Notes under the pieces: model-generated
What the model was told of the DNA's origin: nothing
Databases searched by the model: none
What the model saw: the letters and a program-made list of their open reading frames with translations, nothing else
Position numbers and translations under genes: made by a program
Part shown: one piece after another, positions 17,160 through 27,615 of the stretch
Position numbering within the stretch: the first letter of the stretch is position 1
How the letters are laid out: the number at the start of each line of letters is the position of its first letter
Source: Proteus columbae
GTDB lineage: Bacteria; Pseudomonadota; Gammaproteobacteria; Enterobacterales; Enterobacteriaceae
Direction: 5' to 3'
Length of the DNA stretch: 64,000 nucleotides
Assembly: GCF_009914335.1 (NCBI RefSeq)
Contig: NZ_CP043925.1
Coordinates: 1,736,001 to 1,800,000, forward strand

Positions 17160-20100
17160 ATGATCCCACGTATATCGCAAGCACCGCAAGTCAGTGAACT
17201 CACAACAGAATTTCTTGATACCCTTCGAAAAAACGGTTTTACCGGTGATGTCTCCAGCAGTTACGCTGACAGACTCACTATGGCAACAGATAATAGTATT
17301 TACCAGTTATTGCCACAGGCGGTTGTTTTTCCTCGCTCAACAGCCGATGTAACTATTATTGCTCGCTTAGTTGATGAGCCTCGATTTCATTCTCTTTCTC
17401 TGACTCCAAGAGGAGGAGGAACAGGGACTAATGGACAGGCTTTAACAGATGGCATTGTTGTTGATTTATCTCGCTATATGAAACGTATTATCGAGATAAA
17501 CCCAGAAGAACGTTGGGTAAAAGTGGAAGCTGGTGTCATTAAAGATGAATTAAACCTCTTTTTAAAACCGTATGGCTTCTTTTTTGCACCTGAGCTATCT
17601 ACCAGTAACCGCGCCACATTAGGCGGAATGATAAATACTGATGCATCAGGGCAAGGTTCAATGGTTTATGGTAAAACCTCTGATCACGTTCTCGGTGTTA
17701 GAGCGGTTTTATTAGGTGGTGAACTGCTTGAAACGCGGGCTATGGATACCGCGTTAGCAGAAAATATTGCCCAAGAGAGCTCTGCAATCGGTAAAGTTTA
17801 TCGTACTGTTTTATCTCGTTGCAAAGAGCAGCGAAAGCTTATTCTTGAAAAATTTCCTAAATTAAATCGCTTTTTAACTGGGTATGATTTACGTCATGTC
17901 TTTAGTGATGACATGAAAAGATTTGATTTAACACGAATTTTAACAGGCTCAGAAGGAACACTTGCGTTTATTACTGAGGCAACGCTGGATATCACGCCAA
18001 TTCCTAAACAGCGCAGTCTAGTCAATGTAAAATACGATTCTTTTGACTCAGCATTACGTAATGCACCTTTCTTAGTTAAAGCGAATGCACTTTCTGTTGA
18101 AACTGTTGATTCCAAAGTATTAAATCTCGCTCGTGAAGATATTGTGTGGCACTCCGTTAAAGAGTTGATCACTGATATCCCTGATAAAGATATGCAAGGC
18201 CTTAATATTGTTGAATTTGCGGGTGATGATGAAAATCTTATCGCTTCACAAGTCGCATCATTATGCCAACGCTTAGATTTATTAATGAAAGAAGGTCAGG
18301 GTGGTGTTATCGGTTATCAAGTCTGTGAAGATCTGGCAGATATAAACCGTATTTATGCCATGCGTAAAAAAGCGGTTGGTTTATTAGGTAATGCAAAAGG
18401 GCAAGCAAAGCCAATTCCTTTTGTAGAAGATACCTGTGTGCCACCAGAGCATCTTGCTGATTATATTACAGAATTTAGAGCATTACTTGATAGCCATCAG
18501 CTCAATTATGGCATGTTTGGACATGTTGACGCAGGCGTATTGCACGTAAGACCTGCGCTTGATATGTGTGATCCACAACAAGAATTATTGATGAAATCCA
18601 TCTCAGATGACATTGTCATGTTAACAGCCAAATATGGTGGGTTACTCTGGGGTGAACATGGAAAAGGCTTTAGAGCGCAATACAGCCCCGAATTTTTCGG
18701 TGAAACGCTCTATCATGAACTGCGTCAAATCAAAACGGTGTTCGATCCTCGAAATAGACTGAATCCTGGGAAAATATGCCCTCCATTAGAGGTCGATGAA
18801 CCTATGAAGCAGGTTGATACTATCAAACGAGGTACTTTTGATCGCACAATTCCTTTATCTGTGCGTCAAGATTTCAAAGGTGCATTAGATTGTAATGGTA
18901 ATGGACTTTGCTTTAACTTTGATGCCAAAAGCCCCATGTGTCCTTCAATGAAAATCAGCGGACAACGCATCCATTCACCCAAAGGACGAGCTGCACTTGT
19001 AAGAGAGTGGCTACGCTTATTAACAGAGCAAGGCGTTAGCCCAAAACAACTTGAATCTAGCCTTGAAAATAATAAACCTAGCTTAAGAGGTTTAATTGAG
19101 AAAACACGTAATACTTGGAAAGCCAAACGTGGCGAATATGACTTTTCTCATGAAGTTAAAGCAGCAATGAACGGTTGTTTGGCTTGTAAAGCTTGTTCAA
19201 CGCAATGTCCGATTAAAATTGATGTGCCATCGTTTCGTTCTAAGTTTACTGAGCTTTATCACCAGCGCTATTTACGTCCGTTAAAAGATCATATTGTCGC
19301 TAATGTTGAGTTAACTACGCCGATTATGGCAAAAGCACCGGGATTCTTTAACTTTTTTATGAAACAACCGTTGGTGCAATCGTTAAGTAAACACGCTATT
19401 GGTATGGTCGATTTACCTTTATTGTCATCACCGACATTAAAACAGCAATTGGCTGGGCATAAAGCGTTAGATATGACGTTAGAAGACTTAGAGCGGTTAT
19501 CTGAAAAGCAACGTAGTCATCATGTGCTGGTGGTTCAAGATCCTTTCACCAGTTATTACGATGCGAAAGTCGTCGCTGATTTTATCAAACTGATTGAAAA
19601 AATTGGATTTAAGCCTGTTTTATTGCCATTCTCACCTAACGGTAAAGCACAGCATATTAAAGGTTTTTTACAGCAATTTAGTAAAACGGCGCAAAAAACC
19701 TCAACCATGCTTAATCGTGTTGCAAAATTAGGTATCCCTATGGTGGGAGTCGATCCTGCATTAGTGCTTTGTTATCGTGATGAATATCGTGAAATACTGG
19801 GTGATAAACGTGGGGATTTTAATGTTCAACTTGTTCATGAATGGCTAAGTAAATTGGTATCTGAGCCAATAGCAGTTCGCGATGATGCTGAAAAATGGTA
19901 TCTTTTTGGGCACTGTACAGAAGTGACGGCACTACCACAAAGTATGAAACAGTGGCAGGTTATTTTCCAACGTTATGGGCAGCAACTCGAATTTGTGAGC
20001 ACTGGATGTTGTGGAATGGCAGGTACTTATGGACATGAACTAAATAATTATGAAAACTCGTTGGGCATTTATCAACTCTCATGGGGTAATGCATTAAAAA

Positions 20101-20216
20101 CGTTACCAACAATGCGTTGTTTAAGCACCGGTTACTCTTGTCGTAGTCAAGTGAAACGTATTGATAATATTGAGCTAAAACACCCACTACAGGCACTTTT
20201 GGAGATTATGCCATGA
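17160..20216 (+). CDS. ydiJ: FAD/Fe-S D-2-hydroxyglutarate-type dehydrogenase YdiJ
   Basis: A 1018-residue protein, exactly the E. coli YdiJ length. The N-terminal FAD PCMH domain has [20 protein letters not shown] at about 80-100. A GlcD-type C-terminal oxidase domain ([15 protein letters not shown]) comes next. Then come two Cys clusters for Fe-S centres (CNGNGLCF...MCPSM and [13 protein letters not shown]), and a CCG-type domain ends the protein (STGCCGMAG). E. coli YdiJ has been reported to oxidise D-2-hydroxyglutarate. It precedes menI with a 4-base ATGA overlap. Confidence 0.93.
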   Translation: MIPRISQAPQVSELTTEFLDTLRKNGFTGDVSSSYADRLTMATDNSIYQLLPQAVVFPRSTADVTIIARLVDEPRFHSLSLTPRGGGTGTNGQALTDGIVVDLSRYMKRIIEINPEERWVKVEAGVIKDELNLFLKPYGFFFAPELSTSNRATLGGMINTDASGQGSMVYGKTSDHVLGVRAVLLGGELLETRAMDTALAENIAQESSAIGKVYRTVLSRCKEQRKLILEKFPKLNRFLTGYDLRHVFSDDMKRFDLTRILTGSEGTLAFITEATLDITPIPKQRSLVNVKYDSFDSALRNAPFLVKANALSVETVDSKVLNLAREDIVWHSVKELITDIPDKDMQGLNIVEFAGDDENLIASQVASLCQRLDLLMKEGQGGVIGYQVCEDLADINRIYAMRKKAVGLLGNAKGQAKPIPFVEDTCVPPEHLADYITEFRALLDSHQLNYGMFGHVDAGVLHVRPALDMCDPQQELLMKSISDDIVMLTAKYGGLLWGEHGKGFRAQYSPEFFGETLYHELRQIKTVFDPRNRLNPGKICPPLEVDEPMKQVDTIKRGTFDRTIPLSVRQDFKGALDCNGNGLCFNFDAKSPMCPSMKISGQRIHSPKGRAALVREWLRLLTEQGVSPKQLESSLENNKPSLRGLIEKTRNTWKAKRGEYDFSHEVKAAMNGCLACKACSTQCPIKIDVPSFRSKFTELYHQRYLRPLKDHIVANVELTTPIMAKAPGFFNFFMKQPLVQSLSKHAIGMVDLPLLSSPTLKQQLAGHKALDMTLEDLERLSEKQRSHHVLVVQDPFTSYYDAKVVADFIKLIEKIGFKPVLLPFSPNGKAQHIKGFLQQFSKTAQKTSTMLNRVAKLGIPMVGVDPALVLCYRDEYREILGDKRGDFNVQLVHEWLSKLVSEPIAVRDDAEKWYLFGHCTEVTALPQSMKQWQVIFQRYGQQLEFVSTGCCGMAGTYGHELNNYENSLGIYQLSWGNALKTLPTMRCLSTGYSCRSQVKRIDNIELKHPLQALLEIMP

Positions 20217-20626
20217 TATGGAAACGTGAAACGACACTTGAGCATCTTAATCATATTGGGCAAAATAATATGATGAGTCATCTAGGTATTGAATTGACCT
20301 GCCTTGGTGATGATTATCTTGAAGGAACAATGCCGGTTGATCATCGTACTAAGCAGCCTTTGGGGCTTTTGCATGGTGGTGCTTCTGTTGTTTTAGCTGA
20401 AACATTGGGCTCTGTTGCGGGTTATCTTTGTACTGAAGGCGAACAGAAAATTGTGGGTTTAGAAATTAACGCTAACCACATTCGTTCTGCTAGAGACGGT
20501 AAGGTAAGAGGTGTATGCAAACCTATTCATTTAGGGCGCTCACACCAAGTTTGGTCAATAGAAATATTTGATGATGAAGGTCGTCAAGTGTGTATTTCTA
20601 GATTAACAACATCTGTTATTTCTTAA
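20213..20626 (+). CDS. menI: 1,4-dihydroxy-2-naphthoyl-CoA hydrolase (hot-dog thioesterase)
   Basis: A 137-residue hot-dog thioesterase equivalent to E. coli YdiI (136), which releases 1,4-dihydroxy-2-naphthoate in menaquinone synthesis. [19 protein letters not shown] at about 61-79 carries the catalytic Glu. The C-terminal strand region [19 protein letters not shown] is typical. Its start overlaps the ydiJ stop, so the two are co-translated. A terminator follows. Confidence 0.92.
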   Translation: MIWKRETTLEHLNHIGQNNMMSHLGIELTCLGDDYLEGTMPVDHRTKQPLGLLHGGASVVLAETLGSVAGYLCTEGEQKIVGLEINANHIRSARDGKVRGVCKPIHLGRSHQVWSIEIFDDEGRQVCISRLTTSVIS

Positions 20627-20644
20627 AGAATAAAAAAGACATAT

Positions 20645-20679
20645 GCACAAAGTGAAATACTCGCTTTGTGCGTTTTTTT
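20645..20679 (+). terminator. Terminator of ydiJ-menI
   Basis: GCACAAAG at 20645-20652 pairs with CTTTGTGC at 20664-20671, followed by GT7. Confidence 0.85.
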
Positions 20680-20753
20680 ATGTTTATAGATAATGTCAAA
20701 AAGAATAAAAATAGAGAGAGAAAATAGAATTATTTCTTTATTTAGATTTTATT

Positions 20754-20772
20754 TTTAATGATAATCATTATC
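20754..20772 (+). promoter_or_regulatory. Fur box upstream of the orphan lipoprotein
   Basis: TTTAATGATAATCATTATC matches the Fur consensus at 17 of 19, 29 bp before the ATG of the next gene. Confidence 0.85.
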
Positions 20773-20800
20773 TTCATAATAAAAGATAAGACGATCAATA

Positions 20801-21421
20801 ATGTTAACTATTTATAAATTCAACACTACAGTATTATTAATTGCAGGTTTATTAATCAGCGGATGCGATAATAATTCTACCTCTGAAACGAGTAATGATA
20901 TAAGTAATATTCCAGTACAAACTGTTTCTGGCTTTAATATGGCTTATCCCACTTCATTTACAATGAGCAGAGAAGATACTGAAAATTATTTTAAATCATT
21001 ACCAGATAATATTCAGGACGTCACAACAGAAATGATGGTTTATAAATCAGAGCCTATTTGTGATTTGACAGAAGTTCGTCTGGTTTATTTTAAAATGATT
21101 GATGCAATGAGTTACGATGTGGATGCGGGAGCACAAGGCATAGTTGATAATATTGCGGTAATAGATGGTATGAATGAAATATCCACATTGATAAAACCAT
21201 TAACTATCCCAAATGTGGAAAGCCGACATGTCTTTTTTGAAGGGAAATACGCAAAAGAGAATGTGAGCTATGAAGGTGTTTTAGCGGCTGATCTTAAAAC
21301 GAACCGAGTATGGCAACTACAATTGATTAGCAACTTCAATAGCCAATCGAACAAACAAAAAAACAGTCAAATCCTTGAATGTACAAACAAATATATTCAA
21401 ACCATCACTATCAGTAAATAA
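20801..21421 (+). CDS. Iron-regulated lipoprotein of unknown function
   Basis: 206 residues with an N-terminal hydrophobic stretch and lipobox LISGC (lipid-modified Cys 22), then a Ser/Asn/Thr-rich linker. The mature part has only two further Cys (CDLTEV near 88 and LECTNK near 196) that could form a disulfide. There is no Lol-avoidance Asp immediately at +2-+3 beyond CDN; the +2 residue is Asp, which in enterobacteria tends to keep lipoproteins in the inner membrane. I do not recognise the family. The upstream Fur box implies expression under iron limitation. It stands alone between menI and sufA, with a weak ribosome site. Confidence 0.8.
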   Translation: MLTIYKFNTTVLLIAGLLISGCDNNSTSETSNDISNIPVQTVSGFNMAYPTSFTMSREDTENYFKSLPDNIQDVTTEMMVYKSEPICDLTEVRLVYFKMIDAMSYDVDAGAQGIVDNIAVIDGMNEISTLIKPLTIPNVESRHVFFEGKYAKENVSYEGVLAADLKTNRVWQLQLISNFNSQSNKQKNSQILECTNKYIQTITISK

Positions 21422-21486
21422 GTTCAAAGAGCACACAATCCAATAAGAGGTCATCGCATAAGTGGTGCTATCTTATCCTTCATAAT

Positions 21487-21557
21487 AAGCATAAAAGTGA
21501 ATGTAAACAGAGCTAATAGGCTGTAATGTAAAAATACATTTTTATGCTTTTTTCTCT
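21487..21557 (+). terminator. Branched hairpin with T-run between lipoprotein gene and sufA
   Basis: AAGCATAAA pairs with TTTATGCTT (outer 9 bp) and AATGTA with TACATT (inner 6 bp), then TTTTTCTC follows. It probably ends the lipoprotein transcript. The long inner loop is unusual. The rest of the 21422-21839 gap holds the sufA control region. Confidence 0.5.
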
Positions 21558-21773
21558 AAATTTCAGTGATAACATATAAAGTGTATTTATATTGCAACTT
21601 ATGTGCGTATTGTGCGAAATATAAGAAAAATTAAAAGTTTTATTTTTTGTAATGAAAGAGCGGAAAAGTGTTATATTACATTGCGTTAACATTAATTGTT
21701 AACAAGGTAACCCTAAAAATAGAACAAAAAATACACATTTATAGAATATCCTTTCAAAAGACATGGTTGAAGT

Positions 21774-21792
21774 GATAAGGGTTATCATTACC
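21774..21792 (+). promoter_or_regulatory. Fur box of the suf operon
   Basis: GATAAGGGTTATCATTACC matches the Fur consensus at 15 of 19, 47 bp before the sufA start. E. coli suf is likewise Fur-repressed. Confidence 0.75.
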
Positions 21793-21839
21793 ATTAGTGT
21801 CAGGAAAGATATCAATCTCCTTTCGAAATGAGGTCAGAA

Positions 21840-22208
21840 ATGACAAACAACGTTGAAACTTTTTCTCTTAATGACACAGCTTGGCAAGGCATTGTATTAA
21901 CGGATAATGCAGCAAAGCATATCTGCCATTTAGTTGAGAAAAACCCAGAAAAACAAGGGCTTTCCTTAAGTATTAAACCCTCTGGTTGTACAGGGTATGG
22001 TTATGTTATTGAACTCGCTACTGCCCCAAATGATGATGATCTTGTTTATGAACATAATGGAGCAAAACTCTTTGTCTCATTAAAAGCAATGCCATTTATC
22101 GATGGGTTGGTTGTTGATTATGTTCGTGAAGGACTTAATCAAATGTTTAAATTTAATAATCCTAAAGCTCAAAACGTCTGCGGATGTGGTGAGAGCTTCG
22201 GGGTATAA
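21840..22208 (+). CDS. sufA: Fe-S assembly A-type carrier SufA
   Basis: A-type carrier that delivers Fe-S clusters made by SufBCD. From ATG 21840 it has 122 residues, as in E. coli. The three cluster-binding Cys are in SGCTGYG and the terminal CGCGESFGV. The frame starts 12 bases earlier at another ATG, but GAGGT lies between the two, so the second is preferred. First gene of sufABCDSE, behind a Fur box. Confidence 0.95.
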   Translation: MTNNVETFSLNDTAWQGIVLTDNAAKHICHLVEKNPEKQGLSLSIKPSGCTGYGYVIELATAPNDDDLVYEHNGAKLFVSLKAMPFIDGLVVDYVREGLNQMFKFNNPKAQNVCGCGESFGV

Positions 22209-22225
22209 CATAGTGAAGTCAGATT

Positions 22226-23728
22226 ATGTCTCAGAGCAATGTTGAAATTGGTGATGAAGTTCAGGGATGGCTAAGCGATCACCACTATAAAGAAGGTTTT
22301 TATACCGATATCTCAACCGATACCTTAGAAAAAGGATTAAACGAAGCGGTTGTACGTGCAATATCGGCAAAAAGAAACGAACCAGAGTGGATGCTGGAAT
22401 TTCGTTTAGATGCTTATCGCCATTGGTTAGAAATGGAAGAGCCTCATTGGCTAAAAGCAGATTATCCATCGCTTAATTATCAAGATTATAGCTATTATTC
22501 AGCGCCATCTTGTAGTTCATGTTGTGCTAATGGCAGTTGTGCTGGTGGCTCGAATGAAGCTGTTATGAGTGATAAACAAGCCACGCAAGATTATTTAACC
22601 AAAGAAGTTGAAGATGCTTTTAACCAACTCGGTGTACCTGTAAGAGAAGGGCAAGCCGTTGCTGTTGATGCTATTTTTGATTCTGTTTCCGTTTCAACAA
22701 CATATCGTGAAGAGCTTGCTGAACATGGCATTATTTTCTGTTCATTTAGCGAAGCTATTCAAGAATATCCTGATTTAGTGCGCCAATATTTAGGCACCGT
22801 TGTATCAAGCCATGATAACTACTTTGCTGCATTAAACGCTGCGGTCGCATCTGATGGTACTTTTGTCTATATTCCAAAAGGGGTTCGTTGCCCAATGGAA
22901 TTATCGACTTATTTTCGTATTAATGCGGCTCAAACAGGTCAATTTGAACGAACTATTTTGGTTGCTGATGAAGGTAGTTACGTCAGTTATATCGAAGGTT
23001 GTTCAGCACCTGTTCGTGATAGCTATCAGCTTCATGCCGCTGTGGTTGAAGTTATTATCCATAAAGATGCCGAAGTAAAATACTCTACTGTGCAAAACTG
23101 GTTCTCTGGTGGCGATAGTGAAGGCGGCATTCTTAATTTTGTGACTAAACGTGCTATTTGCGAAGGCGAAAACGCCAAAATGTCATGGACGCAATCAGAA
23201 ACCGGTTCTGCGATCACATGGAAATATCCAAGTGTGATTTTAAAAGGGGATAATTCAAGCGCTGAATTTTTCTCTGTTGCCTTAACCAATGGCAATCAAC
23301 AAGCAGATACGGGCACTAAGATGATCCATATCGGCAAAAATACCAAATCAACCATTATCTCTAAAGGTATTTCTGCAGGTAAAAGCCAAAACAGTTACCG
23401 TGGACTCGTAAAAGTACTCCCTAGTGCGCAAAATGCCCGTAACTTTACCCAATGTGATTCCATGTTAATTGGTACGCAGTGCGGTGCGCATACTTTCCCT
23501 TATGTTGAAGTAATGAACAACTCAGCACAGCTTGAACACGAAGCGACAACGTCACGTATTGGTGAGGATCAGTTGTTCTATTGTCGTCAGCGTGGATTAA
23601 GCGAAGATGATGCAATCTCAATGATTGTAAACGGGTTTTGTAAAGATGTGTTCTCAGAATTACCGCTGGAATTTGCTGTGGAAGCACAAAAATTATTAGC
23701 AATCAGCTTAGAACATAGCGTCGGTTAA
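22226..23728 (+). CDS. sufB: Fe-S cluster scaffold subunit SufB
   Basis: Scaffold protein of the SufBC2D complex; 500 residues (E. coli 495). Conserved [15 protein letters not shown] is near 42, YYSAPSC.SC near 90, and [10 protein letters not shown] carries the conserved Cys that receives sulfur in the active site. The C-terminal [19 protein letters not shown] is almost identical to E. coli. The N-terminal Cys-rich patch ([10 protein letters not shown]) has the same place as the variable one in E. coli. It follows sufA by 17 bp. Confidence 0.97.
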   Translation: MSQSNVEIGDEVQGWLSDHHYKEGFYTDISTDTLEKGLNEAVVRAISAKRNEPEWMLEFRLDAYRHWLEMEEPHWLKADYPSLNYQDYSYYSAPSCSSCCANGSCAGGSNEAVMSDKQATQDYLTKEVEDAFNQLGVPVREGQAVAVDAIFDSVSVSTTYREELAEHGIIFCSFSEAIQEYPDLVRQYLGTVVSSHDNYFAALNAAVASDGTFVYIPKGVRCPMELSTYFRINAAQTGQFERTILVADEGSYVSYIEGCSAPVRDSYQLHAAVVEVIIHKDAEVKYSTVQNWFSGGDSEGGILNFVTKRAICEGENAKMSWTQSETGSAITWKYPSVILKGDNSSAEFFSVALTNGNQQADTGTKMIHIGKNTKSTIISKGISAGKSQNSYRGLVKVLPSAQNARNFTQCDSMLIGTQCGAHTFPYVEVMNNSAQLEHEATTSRIGEDQLFYCRQRGLSEDDAISMIVNGFCKDVFSELPLEFAVEAQKLLAISLEHSVG

Positions 23729-23772
23729 CTATTAACCAAATTCTGAGTATAAAGATACCGAAGGCATATATT

Positions 23773-24519
23773 ATGTTAGAGATTAAAAATTTACATGTCA
23801 GTGTTGAAGGCAACGAGATCCTAAAAGGATTAGATTTGCAGGTTCGTGCAGGTGAAGTTCACGCGATTATGGGGCCAAATGGCTCGGGTAAAAGTACCTT
23901 ATCAGCAACACTTGCTGGTCGTGATGAATATGAAGTCGATGAAGGTTCAATCACCTTTAAAAATAAAGATTTATTGGAATTAGAACCAGAAGATCGCGCA
24001 GGTGAAGGCATCTTTATGGCATTTCAATATCCTGTTGAAATACCCGGTGTCAGCAATCAATTTTTCTTACAATCTTCTGTAAATGCAGTGAGAGAATATC
24101 GTGGTCAAGAGCCATTAGATCGCTTTGATTTTGAAGATTTTATTGAAGATAAAATTAAATTGCTAGATATGCCACAAGATTTGTTAACACGCTCAGTTAA
24201 CGTGGGATTTTCTGGTGGTGAAAAAAAACGTAACGATATTTTGCAAATGGCTGCGTTAGAGCCTGAATTATGTATTTTAGATGAAACAGACTCAGGACTT
24301 GATATCGACGCATTAAAAATCGTTTCTAATGGTGTTAATAGCTTACGTGATGGTAAACGTGCTTTTATTGTTGTAACACATTACCAACGCATTCTTGACT
24401 ATATTAAACCTGATTTTGTACATGTGCTTTATCAGGGAAAAATCATTAAATCTGGTGATTTTTCATTGGCGCAAAAATTGGAGGAACAAGGTTATGGCTG
24501 GCTTATTGACCCTCAATGA
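23773..24519 (+). CDS. sufC: Fe-S assembly ATPase SufC
   Basis: ABC-type ATPase of the SufBC2D scaffold, 248 residues as in E. coli. Walker A is GPNGSGKS at about 35-42, the ABC signature VGFSGGEKKRNDILQ near 150, and Walker B CILDETDSGLD near 172. It drives the conformational change that exposes the SufB-SufD assembly site. Its 3' end overlaps sufD by 26 bases. Confidence 0.97.
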   Translation: MLEIKNLHVSVEGNEILKGLDLQVRAGEVHAIMGPNGSGKSTLSATLAGRDEYEVDEGSITFKNKDLLELEPEDRAGEGIFMAFQYPVEIPGVSNQFFLQSSVNAVREYRGQEPLDRFDFEDFIEDKIKLLDMPQDLLTRSVNVGFSGGEKKRNDILQMAALEPELCILDETDSGLDIDALKIVSNGVNSLRDGKRAFIVVTHYQRILDYIKPDFVHVLYQGKIIKSGDFSLAQKLEEQGYGWLIDPQ

Positions 24520-25801
24520 AAAGCGTGAAAAACAGCGCCAAGTTGAACTGCGTAATCAACAAGCATTAAAAACGTTTTCAACGTTATATCATCAACGTAA
24601 AGGTGACGAAAATCTGAATGCACGTAATCACTGGTTACAAGTTGAAAAAATAGGCTTTCCCGCTTATCGTCATGAAGATTGGCACTATACGCCATTAGAA
24701 GAAACGTTAAGCCAAAGTTATCAACAATTGCCGCCTTTTGATGTGCAAAGCTTAATAGCTAAACAAGCTTTATCTTTTGATTGCTATCGTATTGTAATGG
24801 TGAATGGCTCATTCTCACCGACAGAAAGCAGTAAAGATTTTGGTCCTTATCAAGTGACGTTACTTGATAATCAAAGTGAATTACCTAAAGCGGTAAATGG
24901 TGAAATTTTCCTGCATTTAGTTGAAAGCTTAGCGCCACATCCTTTGTTGATTACCCTGAAAACGGGTGTTATTGCGGATAAACCACTTTATATCCTCAAT
25001 ATTACTCAAGGTGATCAAAGCGCAGAGGTAAATAGTGCAAATTATCGTTTTCACCTTGATGTTGGTGCAAATACTCAGATGCAAGTGGTAGAGCACTATA
25101 TTAGCAGTGACAACGAAAACCGTCATTTTACAGGGGCAAGATTAACCGCAGCGATTGGTGATAATGCCTTTTTTAACCATATCAAATTAAGTTTTGAGAA
25201 TGGCGTAAGTCAGCATTTTGCTCATAACGATCTGACAATAGGTCGTGATGCTCGTGTCAATAGTTATGCTTTCTTATTAGGCGCTAAACTTAGTCGTCAT
25301 CACACGAGTTCGGCACTAAAAGGTGAAAATACAGAGCTTTCAATGAATAGCGTTGTATTACCTAAAGCAGGCGAAATAGCGGACACCCGTACATGGCTGG
25401 TTCATAGTGAGAAAAATTGCCAGAGTCGTCAACTGCATAAAAGTATTGCGATGGATGCGGGGAAAGCTGTATTTAACGGTATGATCACGGTGACACCTCA
25501 AGCCTTAAAAACAGATGGTCAAATGACTAATAATAATCTGTTGCTGGGTGAGAAAGCGCAAATCGATACTAAACCACAGCTTGAAATCTATGCTGATGAT
25601 GTGAAATGTAGTCATGGAGCCACTGTGGGGCGAATTGATGATGAGCAACTATTTTATTTGCGTTCACGCGGTATTTCTTTAAGTAACGCCCGTAAAATGA
25701 TCATCCATGCATTTGCGGCTGAATTAACTGAATCGCTAGAAAATAGTGTGATCAAGGCGCATGTATTAGACAGAATTAATCAGCGCTTATTAGAGGTATA
25801 A
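24494..25801 (+). CDS. sufD: Fe-S scaffold subunit SufD
   Basis: SufB paralogue that completes the scaffold and is needed for iron entry; 435 residues from ATG 24494 (E. coli 423). The start MAGLLTLNEK matches the E. coli MAGL start and follows GGAGG inside sufC. The open frame continues 99 bases upstream, but that part lies within sufC. The typical sequence YRHEDWHYTPLE is near 57, and CSHGATVGRIDDEQLFYLRSRGI near 370 holds the conserved His. Confidence 0.95.
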   Translation: MAGLLTLNEKREKQRQVELRNQQALKTFSTLYHQRKGDENLNARNHWLQVEKIGFPAYRHEDWHYTPLEETLSQSYQQLPPFDVQSLIAKQALSFDCYRIVMVNGSFSPTESSKDFGPYQVTLLDNQSELPKAVNGEIFLHLVESLAPHPLLITLKTGVIADKPLYILNITQGDQSAEVNSANYRFHLDVGANTQMQVVEHYISSDNENRHFTGARLTAAIGDNAFFNHIKLSFENGVSQHFAHNDLTIGRDARVNSYAFLLGAKLSRHHTSSALKGENTELSMNSVVLPKAGEIADTRTWLVHSEKNCQSRQLHKSIAMDAGKAVFNGMITVTPQALKTDGQMTNNNLLLGEKAQIDTKPQLEIYADDVKCSHGATVGRIDDEQLFYLRSRGISLSNARKMIIHAFAAELTESLENSVIKAHVLDRINQRLLEV

Positions 25802-25812
25802 AATAGGGCATT

Positions 25813-27051
25813 ATGACGCACTCCATTGAAAAAGCGCGAGATGATTTTCCAATTCTTTCACAGCAAGTGAAAGGAAAACCTCTGGTTTATCTCGACAGTG
25901 CCGCAAGTGCTCAAAAACCGGCTTGCGTCATTGAACATGAAAAACAATTTGCCTTAACACAATATGCCGCGGTTCACCGCGGCATTCATACCTTGAGTGC
26001 AAATGCGACAACCTTAGTTGAAAATGTCCGTAAAAAAGCCAGTGATTTTTTAGGTGCCAATAGCGAAGACGAGATTGTTTTTGTTAAAGGAACAACCGAA
26101 GGCATTAACTTAATTGCGAATGTTTATAGCCAACGATTTTTGAATGATGGTGACAATATCATCATCACAGAAATGGAACATCATGCAAATATTGTTCCTT
26201 GGTATATGTTGGCAAAACAGTATGGTTTTAATGTTCGTGTGTTACCGCTATTACAAGACGGCACGCTCGATTTAGCTCAATTACCTCGCTTAATCGACGA
26301 ACGAACTAAATTATTCAGCCTTACGCACCAATCAAATGTATTGGGCACAGTGAATCCTATCGCTCAAATTATTCGTGATGCTCGCCAATATGCTATTGAT
26401 CAAGGAGGGGAGTTACATATATTGGTTGATGGGGCGCAAAGTGCCATGCATCAAACAATTAATGTTTCACAACTTGATTGTGACTTTTTTGTTTGTAGCG
26501 GCCATAAACTTTATGGACCTACTGGCATTGGTTTGCTGTATGGTAAAAAAGCGATACTGGATGAATTACCGCCTTGGGAAGGCGGTGGCGCAATGATAAA
26601 ACATGTTCATATTAATGGTGATATTACCTACGCAGATGCACCTTGGCGCTTTGAAGCGGGAACACCTAATATAATGGGAATGATTGGCTTAGGTGCTGCA
26701 TTAGATTATCTTTCACAGTTAGGTATGAATAATATTGCTGAGTATGAAAATAGTATAATGAAGTATGCCCAAGAGCAGTTGCAAAAAGTAAAATCTTTAA
26801 CGCTTTATGGCAATGATTCTCGACAAGGTGTGATAGCGTTTAATTTAGGTAAACACCATGCTTATGATGTTGGGGCATTTCTTGATAATTATGGTATTGC
26901 GATTCGTACAGGGCATCATTGTGCAATGCCAATTATGGATTATTACCAAGTTCCTGCAATGTGTCGTGCATCTCTTGGTTTATATACCAATAAAAATGAT
27001 ATCGATGCGTTGGTTAATGCGCTATTACGTGTTGAAATGTTATTAGGTTAA
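25813..27051 (+). CDS. sufS: Cysteine desulfurase SufS
   Basis: PLP enzyme that takes sulfur from cysteine as a persulfide for Suf cluster assembly; group II desulfurase, 412 residues (E. coli 406). The PLP Lys is in [11 protein letters not shown] (K232) and the catalytic Cys in RTGHHCAMP (C370). THQSNVLGT and DGAQS are the usual PLP-pocket motifs. It follows sufD by 11 bp and hands sulfur to SufE, the next gene. Confidence 0.97.
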   Translation: MTHSIEKARDDFPILSQQVKGKPLVYLDSAASAQKPACVIEHEKQFALTQYAAVHRGIHTLSANATTLVENVRKKASDFLGANSEDEIVFVKGTTEGINLIANVYSQRFLNDGDNIIITEMEHHANIVPWYMLAKQYGFNVRVLPLLQDGTLDLAQLPRLIDERTKLFSLTHQSNVLGTVNPIAQIIRDARQYAIDQGGELHILVDGAQSAMHQTINVSQLDCDFFVCSGHKLYGPTGIGLLYGKKAILDELPPWEGGGAMIKHVHINGDITYADAPWRFEAGTPNIMGMIGLGAALDYLSQLGMNNIAEYENSIMKYAQEQLQKVKSLTLYGNDSRQGVIAFNLGKHHAYDVGAFLDNYGIAIRTGHHCAMPIMDYYQVPAMCRASLGLYTNKNDIDALVNALLRVEMLLG

Positions 27052-27072
27052 AGATTAAAAAAGAGGTTATTC

Positions 27073-27501
27073 ATGGCAGTGGCCAATTTGCCAGATGAAG
27101 CAAAATTATTACGCAATTTCTCTCGTTGTCAGGATTGGGAACAACGTTATCTCTATATGATGGAGTTGGGCGAGCGCCTTCCACCATTAACAGATGAACA
27201 ACGCACTTCAGCTAATTTTATTGAGGGTTGCCAAAGTCAAGTGTGGATCGCTGTTGCTCTTAATGAGAATAAGCAACTCATTCTCGCTGGTGATAGCGAT
27301 GCAGGTATTGTCAAAGGCCTTGTTGCCTTGGTAATTATCTTATTTCAGGGGAAGACGCTCGAACAAGCATTAGCCACAGATGTAAAACAGTATTTTTCAT
27401 CACTAGCGCTAGAAAGCCACTTAACACCTTCTCGAACTCAAGGCTTGCATGCGATGGTCACGACACTGATTAAGCGTTTTTCAGAATACGCTGTAGCATA
27501 A
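27073..27501 (+). CDS. sufE: Sulfur acceptor SufE
   Basis: Accepts persulfide sulfur from SufS and passes it to SufB; 142 residues (E. coli 138). The acceptor Cys is C53 in FIEGCQSQVW. Last gene of the suf operon, 21 bp after sufS. Confidence 0.96.
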   Translation: MAVANLPDEAKLLRNFSRCQDWEQRYLYMMELGERLPPLTDEQRTSANFIEGCQSQVWIAVALNENKQLILAGDSDAGIVKGLVALVIILFQGKTLEQALATDVKQYFSSLALESHLTPSRTQGLHAMVTTLIKRFSEYAVA

Positions 27502-27560
27502 ATGTTACCTAATCCCACATTAATGTTCTAAACTGACTTATTATATGAATGGCATAACAA

Positions 27561-27574
27561 TGATAATGTTATCA
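27561..27574. promoter_or_regulatory. Palindrome upstream of ldtE
   Basis: TGATAATGTTATCA has TGATAA and TTATCA arms two bases apart. It resembles a Fur half-site pair but is one base too short for the usual 7-1-7 layout. It lies 42 bp before ldtE. Confidence 0.3.
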
Positions 27575-27615
27575 TCATAATAGTCAGTTTATTTTATTTC
27601 TAACACACGGGATAA

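Noticed and set aside
24395..24493. N-terminal extension of sufD
   Set aside because: The bases lie inside sufC. The family start MAGL at 24494 has GGAGG upstream, and SufD proteins do not carry the extension.
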